A stretch of DNA of 22,513 bases. Origin: an uncultured Collinsella sp. Its GTDB lineage: Bacteria; Actinomycetota; Coriobacteriia; Coriobacteriales; Coriobacteriaceae. The notes under the pieces were generated by a model. That model saw only the letters and a program-made list of their open reading frames with translations, had not been told where the DNA came from and ran no database searches. The translations under genes and the position numbers were made by a program. This document shows, one piece after another, positions 15,173 to 22,316 of this stretch. The stretch lies in assembly GCA_900543945.1 (NCBI GenBank), contig UQTN01000023.1, positions 1 to 22,513 on the forward strand, written 5' to 3'. Within the stretch, counting starts at the first letter, position 1. Every line of letters begins with the position of its first letter.

Positions 15173-15190
15173 GTTAACAAACAAGCCTGA

Positions 15191-15199
15191 ACTATAGCA
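15191..15199 (-). promoter_or_regulatory. rpmB promoter, extended -10
   Basis: Minus-strand TGCTATAGT is an extended -10 with five of six matches to TATAAT. It gives a leader of roughly 45-50 nt before the rpmB ATG. The -35 is weak. Confidence 0.6.
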
Positions 15200-15427
15200 C
15201 AGAAGCAGCTCCCTGTGCGTAATCTACACAGAGATATGTCTCTTTTGGCGATAGTGCCCACGCCACGGCCCTGGACGTAGATCCGATTTGCGTGCAGCAG
15301 AGGGGATTATGCCAGCTCGCAACAAGGTTTTCAAGCTCGTCCCACAAATATATATAGGTTTATTGAGCGTAGGGCTCCTTTTACGGATTGCTCTGTATTT
15401 ATGCTCGCAATTAAGCTCAAGGATGGC
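15200..15427. other. Divergent intergenic region without a gene
   Basis: This is the stretch between the rpmB promoter and the pyr leader. It is more AT-rich than the neighbouring genes, with an ATATATATA run near 15348 and TATTTAT near 15397. It holds no coding region, tRNA or repeat that can be supported. Upstream promoter or regulator sites for the pyr operon may lie here. Confidence 0.5.
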
Positions 15428-15433
15428 TACACT
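15428..15433 (+). promoter_or_regulatory. Candidate -10 of the pyr operon
   Basis: TACACT (four of six matches) would place the transcript start near 15440, just before the first leader hairpin. The -35 region is poor (TCGCAA at 17 nt). Other AT-rich candidates lie further upstream, so the start site is uncertain. Confidence 0.35.
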
Positions 15434-15451
15434 ATCACTTGACCATTAAAG

Positions 15452-15548
15452 GGGTACGAGATACCCACATGGAATCACATAGCTGCCAAAGAGCAGCCCT
15501 TCCTGTGGGTGTCTGGTCCGCTTTAAGCGGTCGGGCATCTATTTTTTT
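15452..15548 (+). promoter_or_regulatory. pyr operon leader: transcription attenuator with competing hairpins
   Basis: Three overlapping structures are visible. Hairpin 1: GGGTA (15452-15456) with TACCC (15462-15466). Hairpin 2, antiterminator-like: 15459-15473 with 15501-15514 (one bulge, one wobble), capped by GCTGC-CAAAGA-GCAGC (15482-15497). Hairpin 3, terminator: 15508-15515 with 15532-15539, continuing into CCGCT/AGCGG, then a T-run at 15540-15548. Hairpin 2 shares bases with both others. The CAAAGA loop closed by C-G differs at one position from the CNGNGA hexaloop of known PyrR binding loops. Attenuation controlled by PyrR and UMP/UTP is therefore likely, but which hairpin PyrR contacts is not settled. 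Confidence 0.72.
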
Positions 15549-15587
15549 GACTGTGTCAGCAGTCAAGACATGTGAGGAAGGAGATCG

Positions 15588-16172
15588 ATGGGCACGACTT
15601 CCCCCAAGGCGGTCATCATGGACGAGACCGCCGTCAATCGAGCGATGACCCGCATCGCGCACGAGATTCTCGAGCGCAACGAGGGCTGTGAAGACCTCGC
15701 TCTGGTCGGCATCGTCACGCGCGGCGACCTTCTGGCAAAGAAGCTTGCCGAGGAGATCAAGGAGATCGAGGGCGTCGAAGTTCCGCTCGGCAGCCTCGAC
15801 ATCAGCTTCTACCGCGATGACTATGCGACCAATTTCGCTCCCGCGATCCACGCTACTAACATTCCCTTCAGCGTCGACGGCAAACGCATCGTGCTGGTGG
15901 ACGACATCCTGTATACGGGCCGTACCATCCGCGCCGCTCTTGACGCCGTCATGGACCTGGGTCGTCCGAGCCGCATCGAGCTGGCGGTCCTCGTCGACCG
16001 CGGCCACCGTGAGCTCCCCATCTCGCCGGACTTTGTCGGCAAGAACGTTCCCTCGTCGCATGAGGAGAACGTGCACCTATATATGAAGGAAGTCGACGGC
16101 CACACCGCCGTCGAGATTAACGACGTCGCGCCGGGTTCCCACGTGGGCTCCGCGCCGCTGGGAGGTGAGTAG
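15588..16172 (+). CDS. pyrR: Bifunctional pyr operon regulator / uracil phosphoribosyltransferase
   Basis: RNA-binding regulator of pyrimidine synthesis with a type I phosphoribosyltransferase fold, often also carrying uracil phosphoribosyltransferase activity. The 194-aa product has LVGIVTRGDLLAKKL near residues 39-53 and the PRPP loop IVLVDDILYTGRT at 101-113. ATG 15588 is preceded by GAGGAAGGAG ending at 15583. It is the first gene after the leader attenuator, so PyrR probably regulates its own operon: UMP-bound PyrR favours the terminated form in Bacillus. The stop overlaps the ribosome binding site region of pyrB. Confidence 0.95.
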   Translation: MGTTSPKAVIMDETAVNRAMTRIAHEILERNEGCEDLALVGIVTRGDLLAKKLAEEIKEIEGVEVPLGSLDISFYRDDYATNFAPAIHATNIPFSVDGKRIVLVDDILYTGRTIRAALDAVMDLGRPSRIELAVLVDRGHRELPISPDFVGKNVPSSHEENVHLYMKEVDGHTAVEINDVAPGSHVGSAPLGGE

Positions 16173-16176
16173 TACC

Positions 16177-17121
16177 GTGGCGTTCAACCATAAGCACCTG
16201 ATCGACATTACCGAGTACTCCGAAGAGGATATCAAGCTCATCCTCGAGACCGCCAAGGCGTTCTCCGAGGTCAACGAGCGTGCGATCAAGAAGGTCCCCA
16301 CGCTCAAGGGCAAGACCATCGTCAACATGTTCAACGAGCCCTCGACGCGCACCCGTAGCTCCTTCGAGCTTGCCGAGAAGCGTCTTTCGGCCGACAGCCT
16401 CAACTTTGGCGGCTCCTCGACCTCTACGGTCAAGGGCGAGAGCCTCGTCGACACCGTCGAGACCCTTAACGCCTATAAGATCGACTGCATCGTCGTGCGC
16501 GATAAGCACGCCGGTGCTCCCTACATCGTCACGCAGAACTCGCCCGCGAGCGTCATCTGCGCCGGCGACGGCAAGCACAACCATCCCACGCAGGCCCTGC
16601 TCGACCTGTACACCATCTGGGAGCATAAGGGCGACTTCCACGGTCTGAAGGTCGCCGTCGTCGGCGATATCGCCCACTCCCGCGTCTGCGGTTCGCTGAT
16701 CCCCGCCCTTAAGATTATGGGCTGCGAGACCTACGCCGTCGCCCCCGGCACGCTGCTGCCGCCGGCGCCCGAGGTCCTGGGCTGCGACCACGTGACGAGC
16801 GACCTCGATTCCGTCCTGCCCGAGCTGGACGTCGTCTACATGCTGCGCGTGCAGCAGGAGCGCCTCGAGGGTGCCCCGTTCCCGACTATTCGCGAGTACC
16901 ACAAGCTCTTCGGCCTGACCAAGGACCGCGAGAAGCTCATGAAGCCCGATGCAATCATCTGCCACCCGGGCCCCATCAACCGCGGCGTCGAGTTCGATTC
17001 CTATATGGCCGACCACCCGCAACGCTCCGTCATCCTGGAGCAGGTCTACGCCGGTATCTGCGTGCGTATGGCTATCCTGTATCTGCTGCTTGGAGGTGCC
17101 GATAATGGCCTTGCTTCTTAA
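16177..17121 (+). CDS. pyrB: Aspartate carbamoyltransferase, catalytic chain
   Basis: Condenses carbamoyl phosphate with aspartate, the first committed step of pyrimidine synthesis. The 314-aa product has the carbamoyl-phosphate motif STRTR at 56-60 within MFNEPSTRTRSSFE, HPTQ at 136-139 in DGKHNHPTQALLD, and HPGPINRGVEF near the C-terminus. GTG 16177 is chosen because GGAGGTGA at 16161-16168 is 8 nt upstream; GTG 16165 overlaps that site. No regulatory chain gene pyrI is present in the operon, so control is probably at transcription through PyrR. It overlaps pyrC by 17 nt. Confidence 0.95.
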   Translation: MAFNHKHLIDITEYSEEDIKLILETAKAFSEVNERAIKKVPTLKGKTIVNMFNEPSTRTRSSFELAEKRLSADSLNFGGSSTSTVKGESLVDTVETLNAYKIDCIVVRDKHAGAPYIVTQNSPASVICAGDGKHNHPTQALLDLYTIWEHKGDFHGLKVAVVGDIAHSRVCGSLIPALKIMGCETYAVAPGTLLPPAPEVLGCDHVTSDLDSVLPELDVVYMLRVQQERLEGAPFPTIREYHKLFGLTKDREKLMKPDAIICHPGPINRGVEFDSYMADHPQRSVILEQVYAGICVRMAILYLLLGGADNGLAS

Positions 17122-18394
17122 GAATGCTCACGTCGTCGACCCGTCCGTCGAGCTTGACGGTGTCGTTGACGTCCTGATTGACGGCGACAAGATCGCCGAG
17201 GTCGGCGAGAATCTCGCCGTCGAGGGAGCCGAGGTCCGCGACCTTTCCGGCAAGTACCTCGTCCCCGGCCTGGTGGATATGCACGTTCACCTTCGCGAGC
17301 CCGGCTACGAGGTCAAAGAGGACATCGAGAGCGGCACCCGCGCAGCTGCCAAGGGCGGCTTTACCGGCGTGTGCGCCATGCCCAACACCGACCCCGTCAC
17401 CGATAACGGCACCGTCGTGGAGTTCGTCAAGTCCCGCGCTGCTGAGGTCGGTCACTGCCGCGTCTATCCGTCGGGCGCCATGACCCGCGGTCTTAAGGGC
17501 GAGGCCATGTCCGAGATGGGCGATATGGTCGCCCACGGCGCCGTCGCCTTCACCGATGACGGTCGCGGCGTGCAGGGCGCGGGCATGCTCCGTCGCTGCA
17601 TGGACTACGGCAAGATGTTCGGCAAGGTCTTTATGAGCCACTGCCAGGACGAGGACCTGGTCGGCCACGGCCAGATCAACGAGGGCAAGGTCTCGACCCG
17701 TCTGGCCCTCGAGGGCTGGCCGGCGGCAGGCGAGGAGCTGCAGATCGCTCGCGATATCGAGATCGCCAAGCTGACCGGTGCAAAGCTGCATATCCAGCAC
17801 ATCTCCACCGCGCATGGCCTGGAGCTCGTGCGTGCCGGTAAGGCCGCTGGCGTTCAGGTTACCTGCGAGGCCACCCCGCACCATATGTTCCTGACCGAGA
17901 ACGACCTGGACGAGACCTACAACACCTCGCTCAAGGTCAATCCGCCGCTGCGTACCGAGGAGGATGCCGAGGCCATCCGTCAGGGCGTAATCGACGGCAC
18001 CGTCGACGTTATCGTCACCGATCACGCTCCCCACACCCCGTGGGAGAAGGCCCGCGAGTTCGAGCTTGCGCCCTTTGGTATGATCGGCCTCGAGACCTCG
18101 CTGTCGCTCGTACTCACCGAGCTGGTCAACACGGGCAAGATGAGCATGGACCGCATGGTCGAGCTCATGGCCATCAAACCGCGTGAGATCCTGGGCCTCG
18201 ACCAGGTTCAGGTCAAGGCGGGCTCCGTTGCCGACCTGACTGTCTTCGACGCGTCTGCCACCTGGACGGTCGGCGAGGACGGCTACGAGTCGCGCGCCGA
18301 GAACTCCGGTTTTGCCGGCCGCACGCTCACCGGTCGTGCCACCGATGTATTTGTCGGTGGCAAGCAGACGCTCGCCGACGGCTGCATCTGCTAG
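17105..18394 (+). CDS. pyrC: Dihydroorotase, class I
   Basis: Zinc amidohydrolase that cyclises carbamoyl aspartate to dihydroorotate. The 429-aa length is that of the long, class I form. Metal ligands His60 and His62 lie in DMHVHLREPGYE, with the following blocks GGFTGVCAMPNTDPVTDNG, HCQDEDLVG, HIQHISTAHG, CEATPHHMFLTE and VTDHAPHT, the last carrying the catalytic Asp. ATG 17105 uses GGAGGTG at 17092-17098, inside the end of pyrB. A terminator-like hairpin separates it from pyrK. Confidence 0.96.
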   Translation: MALLLKNAHVVDPSVELDGVVDVLIDGDKIAEVGENLAVEGAEVRDLSGKYLVPGLVDMHVHLREPGYEVKEDIESGTRAAAKGGFTGVCAMPNTDPVTDNGTVVEFVKSRAAEVGHCRVYPSGAMTRGLKGEAMSEMGDMVAHGAVAFTDDGRGVQGAGMLRRCMDYGKMFGKVFMSHCQDEDLVGHGQINEGKVSTRLALEGWPAAGEELQIARDIEIAKLTGAKLHIQHISTAHGLELVRAGKAAGVQVTCEATPHHMFLTENDLDETYNTSLKVNPPLRTEEDAEAIRQGVIDGTVDVIVTDHAPHTPWEKAREFELAPFGMIGLETSLSLVLTELVNTGKMSMDRMVELMAIKPREILGLDQVQVKAGSVADLTVFDASATWTVGEDGYESRAENSGFAGRTLTGRATDVFVGGKQTLADGCIC

Positions 18395-18414
18395 CATAGC
18401 CTTATCGCTTTTGT

Positions 18415-18447
18415 GCGCGGCGCCCTTGCGGTGCCGCGCTTTCTGTT
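18415..18447 (+). terminator. Terminator-like hairpin inside the pyr operon
   Basis: GCGCGGCGCC (18415-18424) pairs with GGTGCCGCGC (18430-18439) over 10 bp with one wobble. A 5-nt loop separates the arms and TTTCTGTT follows. It lies between pyrC and pyrK. A second small hairpin (CCATGC with GCATGG, 18456-18471) lies just upstream of the pyrK ribosome binding site. It may reduce expression of pyrKDF relative to pyrRBC. Confidence 0.6.
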
Positions 18448-18486
18448 CGTTTAGACCATGCAACCGCATGGGGGATTGGAGCGTCT

Positions 18487-19278
18487 ATGCCCACACCTTC
18501 CACTGCACGCATGCACGACTTCGAGGTCGTCTCGAACCGGGAGATCGCCGACGGCATCTTCTCGCTCGTCATCTCGGCCCCCAAGCTTGCAAGTGCGCTC
18601 AAGCCCGGTCAGTTTGTGAACATCGCCGTCCCCGGCGATGCGTCTTCTCTGCTTCGTGTGCCCTTGAGTTTCTACCGCGCCGACGCCGAGGCTGGCACCG
18701 TCGAGCTGTGGTACGCCGTCGTGGGCGACGATACCCGCCGTTTGTCCCAGATGGGCCCTGGCTCCACCTCTAACCTGTTGGGCCCCGGTGGCCGTGGCTG
18801 GATGGTACCCGAGGGCACCAGGAAGGCACTGCTCGTCGCCGGTGGCATCGGCGTTCCGCCTGTGCTGTGTCTTGCCGGCATGCTTGCCGAGCAGGGTGTT
18901 GATGTGGACGTGTGCCTGGGCTTTGGCACCGCTTCCAAAGTCGTGGGTGTCGATGAGTTCCGCGCGCTGGGCGCCACGGTTAACGTGTGCACCGACGACG
19001 GTTCGCTCGGCACGCACGGTTTTTGCACCGATCCTGCCGCAGAACTGCTTGGCGAGGGCGGCTACGACTACGTGGCCAGCTGCGGCCCCGCCGTCATGAT
19101 GAAGAAAGTCGCCGCCGCTGCCGCTGAGGCCGGTGCGTACTGCGAGGTGTCGCTCGAGCGCATGATGAGCTGCGGCTTTGGCGCCTGCAACACCTGCAAT
19201 GTCGAGACGGTCGACGGTATGAAGGGCGCCTGCATGTGCGGCCCCGTGTTCGATGCTTCCAAGGTGGTGGTCTTCTAG
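18487..19278 (+). CDS. pyrK: Dihydroorotate dehydrogenase electron transfer subunit
   Basis: FAD and [2Fe-2S] protein that passes electrons from PyrD to NAD+ in class 1B dihydroorotate dehydrogenase. The 263-aa product has an N-terminal FAD-binding barrel with RVPLSFYRAD (57-66), the nucleotide motif GGIGVPPVLCLAG (119-131), and the C-terminal cluster motif: Cys229, Cys234, Cys237 and either Cys249 or Cys251 in SCGFGACNTC and GACMCGP. ATG 18487 follows GGAG at 18478-18481. pyrD starts overlapping its stop codon, as expected for two subunits of one complex. Confidence 0.95.
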   Translation: MPTPSTARMHDFEVVSNREIADGIFSLVISAPKLASALKPGQFVNIAVPGDASSLLRVPLSFYRADAEAGTVELWYAVVGDDTRRLSQMGPGSTSNLLGPGGRGWMVPEGTRKALLVAGGIGVPPVLCLAGMLAEQGVDVDVCLGFGTASKVVGVDEFRALGATVNVCTDDGSLGTHGFCTDPAAELLGEGGYDYVASCGPAVMMKKVAAAAAEAGAYCEVSLERMMSCGFGACNTCNVETVDGMKGACMCGPVFDASKVVVF

Positions 19279-20201
19279 TGGGTACCGTGAACATGGCCGT
19301 CGATTTCGGCGGCGTCAAGATGCAGAACCCCATCAACACCGCAGCCGGTACCTTCGGCTACGGTTGGCAGTTCCAGAATTTCTTCGATGTTTCCCAGCTG
19401 GGCGCCATTACCACCAAGGGCTGTGCCGCCGAGCCCTGGCCGGGCAACCCTGCGCCTCGCATGGCCGAGATTCCTGGCGGTATGATCAACTCCGTGGGAC
19501 TGCAGAACCCCGGTGTCGCCGCCTTTGCCCGTGAGTCCGGCCCGTGGCTCGAGCAGCTGTCCAAGGACGGTTGCCAGGTCATTTGCCAGGTTGCCGGGCA
19601 CTCCGTTGACGAGTTTGTCCGCGCACTCGAGATGTATGTCGAGCTGTGCCCCTGGGCTGCCGGCTACGAGATCAACGTGAGCTGCCCTAATATCGCCGCC
19701 GGCGGTGCCGCCATGGGCTCCACGCCCGAGGGCGCCTCTTCCGTTATGGCTGCTTGCCGCAAGGTGACCGATAAGCCGCTGTTCGTGAAGATGGCGCCGG
19801 TCAACGTCGCCGAGATCGCCAAGGCCCTCGAGGCTGCCGGCGCCGACGGCCTTTCGGTCATCAATTCCATCCAGGGCATGGCCATTGACGTGCACACCCG
19901 CAAGTCCCGCGTTGCCAAACCCAAGGGCGGCCTTTCGGGTCCACTGTGCCACCACATCGCCGTTCGCATGGTCTGGGAGGTCGCTCAGGCCGTCGATATC
20001 CCCATCAACGGTGTCGGCGGCGTCATGACGGGCGAGGATGCGGCCGAGTTTATCCTGGCTGGCGCTACCTGCGTGTCGGTCGGCATGGCCAACTTCGTCG
20101 ATCCGTGCGCCTCGCTCAAGATCGCGCACGAGCTCGAGGCCTGGGCGGAGTCCCAGGGCGTGAAGGACATCAACGAGCTGGTAGGTGCTTTCGAATGCTA
20201 G
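19278..20201 (+). CDS. pyrD: Dihydroorotate dehydrogenase, catalytic subunit, class 1B
   Basis: FMN enzyme that oxidises dihydroorotate to orotate. The 307-aa product shows INTAAGTFGYG, GGMINSVGLQNPG, the active-site Cys136 in EINVSCPNI, FVKMAPV, and the phosphate-binding GVGGVMTGEDAAEFILAGA. The cysteine base and the adjacent pyrK place it in NAD-linked class 1B, which suits an anaerobe. GTG 19278 overlaps the pyrK stop (TAGTG) with a GGTGGTGG stretch upstream. ATG 19293 is a possible alternative that would remove five residues. The stop overlaps the start of pyrF. Confidence 0.94.
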   Translation: MGTVNMAVDFGGVKMQNPINTAAGTFGYGWQFQNFFDVSQLGAITTKGCAAEPWPGNPAPRMAEIPGGMINSVGLQNPGVAAFARESGPWLEQLSKDGCQVICQVAGHSVDEFVRALEMYVELCPWAAGYEINVSCPNIAAGGAAMGSTPEGASSVMAACRKVTDKPLFVKMAPVNVAEIAKALEAAGADGLSVINSIQGMAIDVHTRKSRVAKPKGGLSGPLCHHIAVRMVWEVAQAVDIPINGVGGVMTGEDAAEFILAGATCVSVGMANFVDPCASLKIAHELEAWAESQGVKDINELVGAFEC

Positions 20202-20911
20202 AGACCGATGCCCGCGACCGCGTTATCGTCGCCCTCGACTGCGACCGTGAGCGTGCGCTCGAGCTCGCCCACGAGCTTTCTGGTCATGCCGCTTGGCTCA
20301 AGGTCGGCATGACGCTCTATTACGCTGAGGGCCCCGAGATCGTCAAGACCTTTAAGGACCTTGGCTTTAAGGTCTTCCTCGACCTTAAGTTCCATGACAT
20401 TCCGCATCAGGTGCGCGGCGCTGCCCGCTCGGCCTCGCTTGCCGGTGCCGACCTGCTTTCGGTCCACGGCCTGGGCTCGGGTACTATGCTCGCTGCCTGC
20501 CGCGAGGGTGCCGAGGAGGCGCGTGAGGACCGCGCCAAGCTCGTCGCCATCACCGTGCTCACGAGCATGAATCAGGATGCCTTGAGCGAGATCGGCGTCG
20601 AGTCTCCCGTGGCCGAGGAGGCCGCCCGCTTGGCAAAGCTTGCTCAGGCCAATGGCATCGATGGCATCGTGTGCTCACCGATGGAGGCTCACGACATGCG
20701 TGAGCTGCTGGGTCCTGATGCCCTGATCGTGACTCCGGGTGTGCGTCCGGTGGGTGCCGCCCTTGGTGACCAGTCCCGCGTGGCGACGCCTTCCCAGGCT
20801 ATCGAGCGTGGCGCAAGCCACATTGTGGTGGGCCGTCCCATCACCGGTGCCGACGATCCGGTTGCCGCCTTTGACGCCATCGTCGCCGAGCTGGTCGAAA
20901 ACGTCGCGTAA
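20195..20911 (+). CDS. pyrF: Orotidine 5'-phosphate decarboxylase
   Basis: Decarboxylates OMP to UMP, the last step of de novo synthesis. The 238-aa product has VIVALDCDRERALEL at the N-terminus. The catalytic array DLKFHDIP gives Asp63, Lys65 and Asp68. VTPGVRPVG and VVGRPITGADDP supply the phosphate-binding loops. ATG 20195 overlaps the pyrD stop by 7 nt, with GTAGGTG upstream. It is the last gene of the operon; pyrE, which makes its substrate, is not in the window and must be elsewhere. Confidence 0.96.
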   Translation: MLETDARDRVIVALDCDRERALELAHELSGHAAWLKVGMTLYYAEGPEIVKTFKDLGFKVFLDLKFHDIPHQVRGAARSASLAGADLLSVHGLGSGTMLAACREGAEEAREDRAKLVAITVLTSMNQDALSEIGVESPVAEEAARLAKLAQANGIDGIVCSPMEAHDMRELLGPDALIVTPGVRPVGAALGDQSRVATPSQAIERGASHIVVGRPITGADDPVAAFDAIVAELVENVA

Positions 20912-20956
20912 AAGATTCCCCTAAGTCACCACTTTTGGGTCTCATTAGCACAAAAT

Positions 20957-21014
20957 AGCCCCTGTGCCTGCGCAAACTTTCCCATCCTTTGTGTGGAATC
21001 GCAGGTCAGGGGCT
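20957..21014 (+). terminator. Long hairpin after pyrF, possible operon terminator
   Basis: AGCCCCTG...CCTGCG (20957-20972) pairs with CGCAGG...CAGGGGCT (21000-21014) over 14 bp, with a small asymmetric internal loop and a 27-nt loop. The downstream T content is low (TTAACTTT), so termination is plausible but not clear. Confidence 0.5.
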
Positions 21015-21097
21015 TAACTTTGGGCGCAGTATATTGCACTTTTTGCGGGTATCGTCTAACCTATGGAGCCGCGATTAGGCTTTTTGTGCGTTCTACG

Positions 21098-21106
21098 TGC
21101 TAAAAT
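21098..21106 (+). promoter_or_regulatory. Candidate promoter of the mihF-gmk-rpoZ unit
   Basis: TGCTAAAAT is an extended -10 (TAAAAT, five of six matches) 44 nt upstream of the mihF start. The -35 is weak. A further TTGCAC-17-TAACCT arrangement upstream is a less convincing alternative. Confidence 0.5.
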
Positions 21107-21150
21107 GCCAATTATTGAATCAGATATAACCCAACTATTTGGAGGTACGA

Positions 21151-21459
21151 ATGGCACTCCCTCAGCTTACCGACGAGCAGCGCAAGCAGGCTCTTGAGAA
21201 GGCTGCTGCCGCACGTCACGCCCGCGCTGAGCTTCGCGAGCAGATCAAGAAGGGCGAGAAGTCCCTCGAGTCCGTGCTCAACTCCGATGACCCCATCGCT
21301 TCCCGCATGAAGGTTTCCACCCTCATCGAGTCTCTCCCCGGTTATGGCAAGGCCAAGGCCGCCAAGATCATGGAGGAGCTCGGTATCTCCGCTACTCGTC
21401 GCGTCCAGGGCCTCGGTGTCCGTCAGCGCGAGCAGCTCCTCGAGCAGCTGACCAAATAA
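21151..21459 (+). CDS. mihF: Integration host factor, actinobacterial type
   Basis: Small nucleoid-associated DNA-binding protein of actinobacteria, unrelated to the IHF/HU fold. The 102-aa product has the charged N-terminal helix region (RKQALEKAAAARHARAELRE). The conserved C-terminal block follows, with the helix-hairpin-like ESLPGYGKAKAAKIMEELGI and RRVQGLGVRQREQLLE. ATG 21151 follows GGAGGT at 21141-21146; an upstream in-frame TTG overlaps that site and is rejected. It directly abuts gmk, the conserved actinobacterial mihF-gmk-rpoZ order. Confidence 0.94.
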   Translation: MALPQLTDEQRKQALEKAAAARHARAELREQIKKGEKSLESVLNSDDPIASRMKVSTLIESLPGYGKAKAAKIMEELGISATRRVQGLGVRQREQLLEQLTK

Positions 21460-22029
21460 GTGAGCGCTCAGGATTCCAAGCTCTTTGTGATTTCTGGACC
21501 GTCAGGCGCAGGCAAGGGTACGCTCGTCACTCGTGTGCGCGAGCGCCGCTCGAACCTGGGTCTGACGGTTTCGGCTACCACGCGAGCACCACGCAAAGGT
21601 GAGGTCGACGGCGTCAACTACTTTTTTCTGACGCGCGAGGAGTTCGACCGCCGCGTGGCAAACGGTGAGTTTGTTGAGTGGGCCGAGGTCCACGGTAACT
21701 GCTACGGCACGTTGGTGAGCGAGGTCACATCCAAGCTCGCCTCGGGCTCGTCTCTGATTTTGGAGATCGATGTCCAGGGCGCCCTGCAGGTGAAGGAGCG
21801 TTTCCCCGAGGCCGTGCTGATCTTTATCAAGCCGCCTTCGCTTGAGGTGCTCCGCGAGCGTCTAGTCGGTCGCGGTACCGAGACGCCCGAGACGATTGAG
21901 CTGCGTATGGCAAACGCCGCCGATGAGCTTGCCCTTGCCGACCGCTACGACGACGTCGTGGTGAATGACGATCTCGACCGCGCGACCGATGAGCTCGTTC
22001 GCGTTCTCGATATGCATGAAAGGATCTGA
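21460..22029 (+). CDS. gmk: Guanylate kinase
   Basis: Phosphorylates GMP to GDP. The 189-aa product has the P-loop GPSGAGKGT at 13-21, the GMP-binding SATTRAPRKGEVDGVNYFF segment, the LILEIDVQGALQVKE block and the RGTETPETIELRM lid. GTG 21460 follows the mihF stop with no intervening base, and no good Shine-Dalgarno sequence is visible in front of it. Translation is therefore probably coupled to mihF. The next in-frame starts would remove the P-loop region. Confidence 0.96.
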   Translation: MSAQDSKLFVISGPSGAGKGTLVTRVRERRSNLGLTVSATTRAPRKGEVDGVNYFFLTREEFDRRVANGEFVEWAEVHGNCYGTLVSEVTSKLASGSSLILEIDVQGALQVKERFPEAVLIFIKPPSLEVLRERLVGRGTETPETIELRMANAADELALADRYDDVVVNDDLDRATDELVRVLDMHERI

Positions 22030-22034
22030 GGTCC

Positions 22035-22316
22035 GTGTCCGTTGTAAAGCCTTGCATTGACGATCTTCTGGAGAAGACCGATCACAACCGCTTCCTGCTC
22101 GCTTCGCTTGCCTCCAAGCGCGCCTGCGACATCAATAGCATGCTGCGTGGCCAGCACAACCGCGTGCTTGCCGTCCAGGATGTCGATGACATCACCATCG
22201 GGCTTTCCGGTGCCGATACCATCTCGATGGCTATGGACGAGATTGTCGACGGCGACATCTCTTACGACGAGGCCCGTTACGAGAAGGCGCTCGGCCACAA
22301 GGTTGCTGAAGCCTAA
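22035..22316 (+). CDS. rpoZ: DNA-directed RNA polymerase omega subunit
   Basis: Small subunit that stabilises beta-prime during RNA polymerase assembly. The 93-aa product shows the omega core KPCIDDLLEKTDHNRFLLA followed by SLASKRACDINSML, the conserved first helices. The C-terminal half is acidic. GTG 22035 is 5 nt after the gmk stop; AAAGGA at 22019-22024 is the likely ribosome binding site. The gmk-rpoZ pairing supports the call. Confidence 0.93.
   Translation: MSVVKPCIDDLLEKTDHNRFLLASLASKRACDINSMLRGQHNRVLAVQDVDDITIGLSGADTISMAMDEIVDGDISYDEARYEKALGHKVAEA

Noticed and set aside
15439..15648. A small open frame through the pyr leader that might encode a leader peptide
   Set aside because: It runs through the terminator and into pyrR in another frame, has no convincing ribosome binding site and no regulatory codon run; the RNA structures explain the region better.
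16165..16176. GTG at 16165 as the pyrB start
   Set aside because: It overlaps the near-perfect ribosome binding site GGAGGTGA that is correctly placed for GTG 16177.
17072..18469. A 465-codon open frame on the minus strand opposite pyrC
   Set aside because: Antisense shadow of a clear dihydroorotase, with His/Gly/Asp-rich composition and no recognisable domain.
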